This document shows positions 1-5,589 of a stretch of 10,351 bases of DNA, in pieces; positions within the stretch are counted from its first letter, which is position 1, and the number at the start of each line of letters is the position of its first letter. This stretch comes from Novosphingobium sp. (lineage in GTDB: Bacteria > Pseudomonadota > Alphaproteobacteria > Sphingomonadales > Sphingomonadaceae). The translations under genes were made by a program, and so were the position numbers. The notes beneath the pieces are model-generated. The model was not told the origin of the DNA. It saw nothing but the letters and a program-made list of their open reading frames with translations, and did not search any database. The stretch spans positions 1-10,351 of the forward strand of contig VFKS01000036.1 in the NCBI GenBank assembly GCA_009885425.1, written 5' to 3'.

Positions 1-1053
1 TCGCTGTCCGAGCAGGACCGCTCGGTCGAATATAACCTGCTGGCGCGCGAGGCGGATACCAACCGCGCGCTCTATGACGGGCTGCTGCAACGCTACAAGG
101 AACTCAACGCCTCGGCCGGGATCAGCAACAGCAATATTGCAATTGTCGATCGCGCTGAAGCGCCGCTCTCACATTCCTCGCCAAATCTGATGAAGAACCT
201 CTCCTATGCCTTGCTGATCGGGCTTGGACTGGCCGGGGTCACCACCTTCCTGCGTAACCAGTTTGACGATACCGTGCGGGTTCCCGAAGATGTCGAGCAC
301 AAGCTGGAGTTGCCGCTGCTCGGGGTCATTCCACGCTCACGCGAAGCCAACCCAGACGAGGCGCTGGCCGATCCGAAATCACCGGTATCCGAAGGCTACA
401 ACTCGCTGCGCGGTGCGCTGCTCTATTCGACCAGCCATGGTCTGCCCAAATCGCTGCTGGTCACCAGCTCGCAGCCCGCTGAAGGCAAGACCACTACCAG
501 CTATGCGATTGCTCAGGGTTTTGCCCGGATGGGCCGCAAGGTATTGCTGGTCGATGTCGATCTGCGGCGCCCATCGGTTCACCGTCGGCTTGATCTGGAC
601 AACGAAAAGGGCATGTCGACCCTGCTGACCAATCAGGACAGCGTCGACCACGTGGTCAAGCCGTCGGGGCTCAAGAATCTTGATGTCATCACTTCTGGCC
701 CGGTCCCGCCTAGCCCGACCGAACTGATCGCGTCGATCCGGATGGAAGAGCTGATCGAGGAACTGACCGCGCGCTACGATGTGGTCGTATTCGACAGTCC
801 ACCGATCTTGGGGCTAGCCGACGCCCCGTTGATCTCAGCCCTGGTCGAAGGGGTGATCTTCATCATCGAATCCGAACGCGCCCGGCGCGGTTCGCTCAAG
901 GCTTCGCTGCGGCGTTTGCGGACCATGCGACCGGTCCTGTTGGGGGCCGTGTTGACCATGTTCGATCCATCAAAGCTGAGCCACGGCTATTCGGAATATT
1001 ACGGCTACGACTATTACTCGTACAATTCGTCCGACAAGAAAAAGAAGAAATAA
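1..1053 (+). CDS. Polysaccharide co-polymerase / BY-kinase (Wzz-tyrosine autokinase), 5'-truncated
   Basis: The frame is open from base 1, so 350 C-terminal residues are visible and the start lies upstream. It is an inner-membrane co-polymerase of the Wzc/ExoP type, which controls chain length and export of exopolysaccharide. Visible codons 1-55 are the end of the periplasmic Wzz/GNVR region, a helical stretch followed by a Pro-rich APLSHSSPN motif. Codons about 65-85 form the second transmembrane helix. The cytoplasmic BY-kinase follows: Walker A with AEGKTTT (Lys codon at 487-489), Walker A' VLLVDVDLRRP, and Walker B DVVVFDSPP. The C-terminus carries a cluster of seven tyrosines (GYSEYYGYDYYSYN), the expected autophosphorylation tail, then five lysines. 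The internal ATG at 190 sits just before the TM helix and is not the true start. The TPR-like gene starts 7 nt after the stop, so the two are probably one operon. The family is certain; which polysaccharide it serves is unknown. Confidence 0.95.
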   Translation, partial: SLSEQDRSVEYNLLAREADTNRALYDGLLQRYKELNASAGISNSNIAIVDRAEAPLSHSSPNLMKNLSYALLIGLGLAGVTTFLRNQFDDTVRVPEDVEHKLELPLLGVIPRSREANPDEALADPKSPVSEGYNSLRGALLYSTSHGLPKSLLVTSSQPAEGKTTTSYAIAQGFARMGRKVLLVDVDLRRPSVHRRLDLDNEKGMSTLLTNQDSVDHVVKPSGLKNLDVITSGPVPPSPTELIASIRMEELIEELTARYDVVVFDSPPILGLADAPLISALVEGVIFIIESERARRGSLKASLRRLRTMRPVLLGAVLTMFDPSKLSHGYSEYYGYDYYSYNSSDKKKKK

Positions 1054-1060
1054 GCCGCGC

Positions 1061-2233
1061 ATGGCACGCTCCCTTTCCCGTCTAGCCATGCTGGGAACAG
1101 TGGCGGCTTTTGCCGCTCTGGCGCTGGGCAACGGACTTGATCGGGCCTCGGCGAAAAATCCGCAGCTGGCCCGCTTTGTGCCGGGCTTTTTGGCCGCAGA
1201 GGCGCTTCGCAGCGCTGCCGCCGTGGCGCTTCAGGCGGGTGACAAGTCGTTGGCGATGGCTGCCGCCGAGCAGGCCGTCATCGCCGATCCGATCGACCCG
1301 CGCTCAACCGCTTTGCTCGGGGCGACGCAGTTGGCCGCCGGACAGAACGTCAAGGCCGACCGATCTTTCCGGGTAGCGGCGCAATTTGGCTGGCGCGATC
1401 CGCTGACCCAACTCTACTTCATGAATGCGGCGCTAAATGCGGGACAGATGCAGCTAGCCGCCCTGCGCATCGATGCGGTGCTGCGGCAGGCGCCTGATTT
1501 CCCGGTTCGCGATATGCTGCTGGCGCAGTTCGAAGCAACGCCGCAGGGCCGCGCTGCACTGGCCGAGCGGCTGGCGCTGCGCCCGGCCTGGACCAAGTCC
1601 TATCTGCAGCACGCCTCAATGCTGGAATTGCCCGCCCTGCGCAACCGCGCCGCGGTGGTGGGCAGCCTTTCAGCCAAACCGTGGGGCTGCGACGCCGTGT
1701 CACCACTGGTGGTCCGCCTGGTCCTGGCAGGCGGGCCGCTCGAGGCTCGCCAGCTGTGGCAGGGGCACTGCCCCGCTGCTGTACCCGGGATCGCCGATCC
1801 GCACTTCGCCGCGCTGCCGGTGTCGCGTCCGCCGGTGCCGTTCGAATGGAACCTGGTCGGCAGCGGCGATGTCTCAGCCATGCCCGCAGCCCAAAGCCGC
1901 GCTGGCGCCAGCGGATTGCTGGTCCGGGTCGGCGGACCGACCGCGCAGCCGGTTGCCTGGCAGATGCTGGCGGTGCCGGCGGGCCGATATCGGCTGAGCT
2001 GGACTGCGCAGGACAGCAGCAGCAAGCCGGCCATCGGCGCGCAGCTCTCGCTATCCTGCAACCCGACCGGCCGGATCCCGGTTGAGGTTGAAGCACTTGC
2101 GGGCAGCAACGGGCAGTTTCAGGCCGTAGTCAGCATCGGCGAGGGCTGCGCCGCACCGTTCCTCACGCTTTGGCAGGCGCCGGGGAGCGAAGAGGTCCGG
2201 TTTGACGATCTGACGCTGACCCGCCTTCCCTGA
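1061..2233 (+). CDS. Exported or membrane-anchored TPR-like protein of the exopolysaccharide locus, function unknown
   Basis: This 390-residue protein begins with a few basic residues and a hydrophobic segment (about 8-23). An ASA sequence near residue 29-31 could be a signal peptidase site, so it is either secreted or anchored in the inner membrane. Residues about 45-180 are Ala/Leu-rich paired helices with TPR character (for example AAAEQAVIADPIDPRSTALL and LLAQFEATPQGRAALAERL). Residues about 255-390 look like a beta-sandwich: PFEWNLVGSGD, LLVRVGG, PAGRYRLSWTAQ and a terminal VRFDDLTLTRL. Cysteines at about 210, 237, 333 and 363 could form disulfides. The ATG at 1061 is 7 nt after the kinase stop and has only a weak purine-rich ribosome site inside the Lys codons of the kinase tail, which suggests translational coupling. 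Location points to exopolysaccharide assembly or export. No catalytic motif was recognised. Confidence 0.8.
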   Translation: MARSLSRLAMLGTVAAFAALALGNGLDRASAKNPQLARFVPGFLAAEALRSAAAVALQAGDKSLAMAAAEQAVIADPIDPRSTALLGATQLAAGQNVKADRSFRVAAQFGWRDPLTQLYFMNAALNAGQMQLAALRIDAVLRQAPDFPVRDMLLAQFEATPQGRAALAERLALRPAWTKSYLQHASMLELPALRNRAAVVGSLSAKPWGCDAVSPLVVRLVLAGGPLEARQLWQGHCPAAVPGIADPHFAALPVSRPPVPFEWNLVGSGDVSAMPAAQSRAGASGLLVRVGGPTAQPVAWQMLAVPAGRYRLSWTAQDSSSKPAIGAQLSLSCNPTGRIPVEVEALAGSNGQFQAVVSIGEGCAAPFLTLWQAPGSEEVRFDDLTLTRLP

Positions 2234-2257
2234 ACTATTTGGCCCTGAACTATTTGG
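2228..2257. repeat. Perfect 15-bp tandem duplication at a convergent gene junction
   Basis: The unit CCCTGAACTATTTGG occupies 2228-2242 and again 2243-2257 with no mismatch. Each copy holds a TGA on the plus strand and a TAG on the minus strand. The TPR-like gene ends at the TGA of copy 1, and the acyl-CoA dehydrogenase ends at the TAG of copy 2. Confidence 0.95.
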
Positions 2258-3539
2258 CGTAGAGCGCCTTCCTCGGCCCGAGATAGCCGAACAGATAGGC
2301 GCCAACCTTGCGCATCTGGATTTCTTCGGCGCCTTCGGTGATCCGATAGCGGCGGTGGTGGCGATAGATGTGTTCGAACGGCTTGTGCCGCGAATAGCCG
2401 ATCCCGCCATGGACCTGCATCGCCCGGTCAGCCGCTTCGCATACCAGCCGGTTGGCGTAGTAATTGCACATCGATATTTTGTCAGAGAGCTGATGCTCCA
2501 GTTCCTTGTGGGGGAGCTGGTCCATCTCCCAGGCGGTCTTGTAAATCATCGCTCGTAGCATCTCGCACTGGGTTGCGAGTTCGACCAGCGGGAACTGGAT
2601 ACCTTGATTGCGCGCCAGTTCCTGCCCGAAAGGCTTGCGCTGCCGGGCATATTTGACCGATTCCTCAACGCAATAAGTCGCCGCACCAAGCGAGCTGGCG
2701 GCCTGCCGGATCCGGTTCTGGTGGACAAAGCTCTGTGCAATCGACAGCCCGCCATCGACCGGTCCGAGCGCCGCCGATTCCGGCACCCAGCAATTCTCGA
2801 AATGCATTCGCGGGTGGTCGGTCGGCATGTTGAAGGTCCACATGTACTCGTCAACCACCATGCCGGGGTTTTCGATCGGAACCAGCAGGCAAGTGATCCC
2901 CTTGGCGTCGCCATCCTTGCCGCTGGTCCGGCAGAACGCGGCGCAATGGGTCGCGATGTGCATACCGGTGATCCACATCTTGCGCCCGTCGATCCGCCAG
3001 CCCGGAACCCCATCGCGGGTTTCGCGCACAGCGCGGGTTTCCATGTGGGTTGCATCGGAACCATGATCGGGTTCGGTCAGACCAAAGGCGACCCGGCGGG
3101 TCCGATTGAACCCGCCGAGGATGAATTCGTCCTGTTGCTCGGGCGTGCCGAAATGCTCGTACATCGCCACGAACGGGAAGTTACCGACGATCGAATGCTC
3201 ATTCTGCAAATCGTTGTGCAGCCCCAGTCCCTTGGCCGCAAACTTGTCGCGAATCACTGCCATCCACAGGTTCGATCCATCCTTGCCGCCGTATTTCTTT
3301 GGCGCGGAAAAGCGCCAGTGCCCGGCCTTGTCGGCCCGTATCGAAGCTTCGCGCAGCAGCATTTCCCATTCGTGGCGCGGCAGGCCTTGGTTCTCAAAAT
3401 CGGTCCGGGCATATTCGCGGCGGTGATCGAAGAAGCGGATGTTGTCATCCTGCTGCTCGAGTGGCTTGATCTCGGCCGCGATGAATTGGTCCAACTCGGC
3501 GAGGTAGGCAATGAGCTCTTGGGGTAGCGCAAAGTCCAT
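2250..3539 (-). CDS. Acyl-CoA dehydrogenase, ACAD10/11 (LvaC)-like
   Basis: This is a 429-residue FAD-dependent acyl-CoA dehydrogenase. In order it shows an N-terminal helical domain (1-140), a middle beta domain with the flavin-contacting signature FGLTEPDHGSDATH (152-165) and KMWITG (187-192), and a C-terminal helical domain with RKPFGQELARNQGIQF and MQVHGGIGYSRHKP. RITEGAEEIQ places the presumed catalytic base at Glu402, equivalent to Glu376 of medium-chain ACAD. The ATG at 3539 is preferred over an in-frame ATG at 3575. It is one base after the stop of the upstream kinase gene and has a strong ribosome site (GGGAAGGAA, 6-nt spacer) inside the end of that gene. Pairing with an APH-fold kinase is the signature of the ACAD10/11 and LvaA/LvaC systems, where the ACAD eliminates phosphate from a 4-phosphoacyl-CoA. 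The family is certain; that substrate is inferred from context. Ordinary beta-oxidation is the alternative. Confidence 0.95.
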   Translation of the reverse strand: MDFALPQELIAYLAELDQFIAAEIKPLEQQDDNIRFFDHRREYARTDFENQGLPRHEWEMLLREASIRADKAGHWRFSAPKKYGGKDGSNLWMAVIRDKFAAKGLGLHNDLQNEHSIVGNFPFVAMYEHFGTPEQQDEFILGGFNRTRRVAFGLTEPDHGSDATHMETRAVRETRDGVPGWRIDGRKMWITGMHIATHCAAFCRTSGKDGDAKGITCLLVPIENPGMVVDEYMWTFNMPTDHPRMHFENCWVPESAALGPVDGGLSIAQSFVHQNRIRQAASSLGAATYCVEESVKYARQRKPFGQELARNQGIQFPLVELATQCEMLRAMIYKTAWEMDQLPHKELEHQLSDKISMCNYYANRLVCEAADRAMQVHGGIGYSRHKPFEHIYRHHRRYRITEGAEEIQMRKVGAYLFGYLGPRKALYAK

Positions 3540-3540
3540 A

Positions 3541-4872
3541 TCAGGTTCCTTCCCATTTCGCCCGCGCGGCGGCAAGGGCGGGATATTTCGGCATATCGGC
3601 AGTGAGTTTGGCCAAGGCAGAGCGGCGAAGCTTGGCCAAAAGACCCGGCGTCGTCAGATCGGACTTCCCCGACATCAAATCGGCAGCGAGCGCAGCGTCG
3701 GTGGCGCAGGGGCGCTGTTCGATCTCGCGCGCGACAATCCCCAGCGCGTTGCGGGCGACCGCGAGATCGAACTTGCCCCGGCCTGCGACCAGCGGCTTGA
3801 TGTCGCTGGCCAGCCATTCCGAGATCGCGGTGAGGATTTCTGCGCCGCTTGGCTCGCCTTCAGTCGGCGCGAGTGGCGGCGTCGCGGCCGGTAAAGCGCG
3901 CGCCCGCTCAGCCTCGGGGGCCAGATCCTCCAGCATCAACAGCAGGTCGAGTTCTTGTTCGGCGGTGCGCCGCGCTACCACGACTCGCTCAATCGAGCGA
4001 TCATGCCCGGCCCGCCAGAACCCGCCCATCTGCAAGCAGCCCAGCGCCCACCAGAAGGTCCGGTAAATCGTCCAGAACCGGAACCGCGCCGGATCGAAGG
4101 CCTCGCCGCCAGCTGCTTGATAGGTTGCTGCGAGTTCCTCAACCGTGGTCAGGCCATAGCCGGGCCGGTCAGGGCGCGAAAATCGCCAAACGGTCATGCA
4201 GCCGAACGCCAGATCCTCGTGCCAGTCACCCAGATGCGCCAGTTCCCAGTCGAGCACCCCGGTCAGCCGGCCATGGTCGAACATCAGGTTGCCGAGCCGG
4301 AAATCGCCATGGACCAGTCGGGGTGTAACCGGCGGGGGAATGTTCGCCTCCAGCCAGTGCAGCGCCAGCGCCAGGATCGGGCGATCCCCACCATATTCGA
4401 GAAACCGGGCCCGCAGATCGCCGAGCGCCTGAGCGGTGTCCATCACCGGCACGGTCAGTCCGCTGCAATCGGTCTGGTGGGTCTTGGCCAATTCGCGTGC
4501 AATATCCGCGATCCCGGTCTGCGGGTCAGCCTCGGCCAGGAACAGGTTGGGATCGGGTGAACCGGCAATCGAGCGCATCACATAGCCCGAACCGATTCCA
4601 TCCTCGGGCACGAGTTCAACCAGCACTTCGGGCGCCATGACACCGGCAGCATAGGCGGCGCGGATCAGGGCGGCTTCGGCGGCATGATCCAGCGGGCGCC
4701 CAGCCATCATTTCGAGCGATGGCGCGCGGCGCAGCACGCAGATCGCATCACCGGCGCTGAACCGCCAGCTTTCCATGTTAGCGCCGCCCGATAGCCGCTC
4801 AAGCTCGTCTGGTGCGGGCAAGTCGATCCGCGCGAGTGCGCTGGTCAGGCCCTGGGTGAGGGAAACGCTCAA
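3541..4872 (-). CDS. APH-fold phosphotransferase with C-terminal DUF6285-like domain (LvaA-LvaB-like fusion)
   Basis: Numbered from the TTG at 4872 (443 residues), the first ~320 residues are an aminoglycoside phosphotransferase-like kinase: LSGGANMESWRF (28-38), the nucleotide-site strand CVLRRAP, the catalytic loop HGDFRLGN (His188, Asp190, Asn195) and the metal-binding LDWE (Asp208). This is the pattern of the ACAD10/11 kinase domain, not of antibiotic kinases. After an Ala/Pro-rich linker (about 320-342), residues 343-430 (AEILTAISEWL, GRGKFDLAVARNALGIVARE) resemble DUF6285, the family to which I recall LvaB belongs; LvaB is normally a separate small protein. The inferred role is phosphorylation of the hydroxyl of 4-hydroxyacyl-CoAs for the adjacent dehydrogenase. 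An in-frame ATG at 5004 would give 487 residues, but that extension spans a terminator and a palindromic operator and does not look conserved. The TTG has GGGAGAG 5 nt upstream. The kinase family is certain; the fusion and the start are probable. Confidence 0.88.
   Translation of the reverse strand: MSVSLTQGLTSALARIDLPAPDELERLSGGANMESWRFSAGDAICVLRRAPSLEMMAGRPLDHAAEAALIRAAYAAGVMAPEVLVELVPEDGIGSGYVMRSIAGSPDPNLFLAEADPQTGIADIARELAKTHQTDCSGLTVPVMDTAQALGDLRARFLEYGGDRPILALALHWLEANIPPPVTPRLVHGDFRLGNLMFDHGRLTGVLDWELAHLGDWHEDLAFGCMTVWRFSRPDRPGYGLTTVEELAATYQAAGGEAFDPARFRFWTIYRTFWWALGCLQMGGFWRAGHDRSIERVVVARRTAEQELDLLLMLEDLAPEAERARALPAATPPLAPTEGEPSGAEILTAISEWLASDIKPLVAGRGKFDLAVARNALGIVAREIEQRPCATDAALAADLMSGKSDLTTPGLLAKLRRSALAKLTADMPKYPALAAARAKWEGT
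3546..3554 (-). promoter_or_regulatory. Shine-Dalgarno site of the acyl-CoA dehydrogenase, inside the upstream gene
   Basis: On the minus strand this reads GGGAAGGAA, 6 nt before the ATG at 3539. It overlaps the last codons of the kinase gene, whose TGA (3543-3541) is separated from the ATG by one base. This fixes the ACAD start and indicates coupled translation. Confidence 0.8.
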
Positions 4873-4877
4873 ACCAA

Positions 4878-4884
4878 CTCTCCC
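4878..4884 (-). promoter_or_regulatory. Ribosome binding site supporting a TTG start for the kinase
   Basis: On the minus strand this reads GGGAGAG, 5 nt upstream of the TTG at 4872. No ATG or GTG lies in frame between it and the conserved start of the kinase domain. It therefore decides the start together with the terminator and operator further upstream. Confidence 0.55.
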
Positions 4885-4913
4885 GCCGGGCGTAAGCGCC
4901 GGTCGAGGACAGG

Positions 4914-4933
4914 GTTTAATCGCGCGATTAAAC
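4914..4933. promoter_or_regulatory. Perfect 20-bp palindrome, putative repressor operator of the kinase-dehydrogenase operon
   Basis: GTTTAATCGCGCGATTAAAC is identical to its reverse complement over all 20 bases. It lies 41 bp upstream of the preferred TTG start and downstream of the lipoprotein terminator, where the promoter of this operon should be. On the minus strand a weak -35-like TTGATC is followed after 16 bp by TTAAAC, which lies within the palindrome. A bound dimer could therefore block RNA polymerase. Fatty-acid and acyl-CoA operons are often controlled by TetR-family repressors at such sites, but no regulator gene is in the window. There is no loop and no T-tract, so it is not a terminator. 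Confidence 0.65.
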
Positions 4934-4964
4934 AAGATCAAGGCGCGATGCAGTGCAGGCATAG

Positions 4965-4994
4965 AAAAGGGGCGCGAGGTTTCCCCCGCGCCCC
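4965..4994 (-). terminator. Rho-independent terminator of the lipoprotein gene
   Basis: On the minus strand GGGGCGCG pairs with CGCGCCCC (8 bp, plus strand 4969-4976 with 4987-4994) around a 10-nt loop, and TTTTCT follows directly. It begins 26 nt after the lipoprotein TAA. It separates that gene from the kinase operon and argues against a kinase start at 5004. Confidence 0.85.
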
Positions 4995-5019
4995 CAATCT
5001 TCAAACCGTCAGAAAGCGC

Positions 5020-5295
5020 TTAGACGCCCTTCTTCATGGCTTCGTCAGCGACTTCCTTGGCCTGAGCCGCGGTGTCTTCGACCTTGTCAGCGCCGTCAGC
5101 AGCAGCTTCCGAAACGGCAGCGGCGCCTTCCTTGGCGGCTTCCGAAACCTTGGCGGCACCGGCGTCAGCAGCTTCCGAGACAGTGCCCGAAGCTTCAGCA
5201 GCGGCTTCCGAAACGGTGGCAGCAGCGTCGGTGGCTTCCTTCGAGCAAGCCGAAAGGGCCAGGGCAGCAACGGCTACGAGAACGATCTTGCGCAT
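5020..5295 (-). CDS. Small Ala-rich lipoprotein with 11-residue repeats
   Basis: This 91-residue precursor has a basic N-terminus (MRK), a hydrophobic core and a clear lipobox LSAC. Cys17 would be lipidated, and Ser at +2 favours the outer membrane. The mature part is almost only Ala, Glu, Asp, Lys, Gly, Ser, Val and Thr. It contains consecutive 11-residue units beginning at Val28, 39, 50, 61 and 72, the first four starting VSEAA. An 11-residue period fits a continuous amphipathic helix or right-handed coiled coil, as in LEA-type proteins. The ATG at 5295 has AAGGA 8 nt upstream. It is transcribed alone: a 294-bp gap lies before it and an intrinsic terminator after it. Small lipoproteins of this composition are often annotated as hypothetical in sphingomonads. 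The exact role is unknown; an envelope-stress or spacer function is a guess. Confidence 0.85.
   Translation of the reverse strand: MRKIVLVAVAALALSACSKEATDAAATVSEAAAEASGTVSEAADAGAAKVSEAAKEGAAAVSEAAADGADKVEDTAAQAKEVADEAMKKGV
5050..5214 (-). repeat. Five degenerate 33-bp tandem repeats inside the lipoprotein gene
   Basis: The units on the minus strand are 5214-5182, 5181-5149, 5148-5116, 5115-5083 and 5082-5050. Each encodes one 11-residue block starting with Val. The first four share a core coding for Val-Ser-Glu-Ala-Ala; the fifth has diverged to VEDTA. Confidence 0.8.
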
Positions 5296-5589
5296 GAATG
5301 TATTCCTTGATCAACACTGTGGACCACGCCCGCCCGCATCCGGAATTGGAAGCGACCGCGCGGAAATACTACCTTTCCGGTAGACTTCATCGCGCCATGT
5401 AATGGCCTTCTTTTCGCGATGCAAGAGATTGCTGTGATCTATCTGAAAAATGGCAGTAATCTTCCATTTCACGAATCCGGCGAGGCGTTTCTCTGCCAAG
5501 ACGAGCTGAATTTCGGCGACCAGAGCCCCAGCGAATCACGCCGCTGCCGGGTCTTACTCTTGCCCGCACAGCCTGCTAGTCAGGGGCCT
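5296..5589. other. Intergenic region between the lipoprotein and polA, holding both divergent promoters
   Basis: This 294-bp stretch separates two divergent genes, so it should hold both promoters. No strong sigma-70 or EcfG-type box was found. On the minus strand a weak TTGCAT-17-TACATG pair ends about 100 bp before the lipoprotein ATG. A small inverted repeat CTACC-TTTCC-GGTAG lies at 5369-5383. The frame of polA is open upstream to an ATG at 5419, but its translation does not resemble DNA polymerase I. No tRNA or known small RNA was recognised. Confidence 0.5.

Noticed and set aside
1419..2109. Two long minus-strand frames opposite the TPR-like gene
   Set aside because: They are rich in Arg, Pro, Ala and Ser, typical of frame shadows in GC-rich DNA, with no recognisable motif or ribosome site.
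2604..3527. 307-codon open frame on the plus strand, antisense to the acyl-CoA dehydrogenase
   Set aside because: The translation has no family features and lies opposite a clearly conserved gene; GC-rich codon use commonly leaves antisense frames open.
3540..3575. Upstream ATG at 3575 as the start of the acyl-CoA dehydrogenase
   Set aside because: It adds 12 residues inside the kinase gene; the ATG at 3539 has the strong ribosome site and begins the conserved N-terminus.
3541..4872. Aminoglycoside-resistance phosphotransferase
   Set aside because: The HGD motif is shared by the whole fold; the VLRR strand, the C-terminal extra domain and the coupled dehydrogenase fit the ACAD10/11 kinase type instead.
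4914..4933. The 20-bp palindrome read as a terminator
   Set aside because: A gapless palindrome has no loop, and no T-run follows on either strand; the real terminator is at 4965-4994.
5050..5214. CRISPR-like repeats in the lipoprotein region
   Set aside because: The 33-bp units are contiguous without unique spacers and keep the reading frame, so they are protein-level repeats.
5369..5383. Inverted repeat CTACC-TTTCC-GGTAG as an operator or terminator
   Set aside because: The arms are only 5 bp with a 5-nt loop, a common chance occurrence, and there is no T-tract or promoter box nearby.
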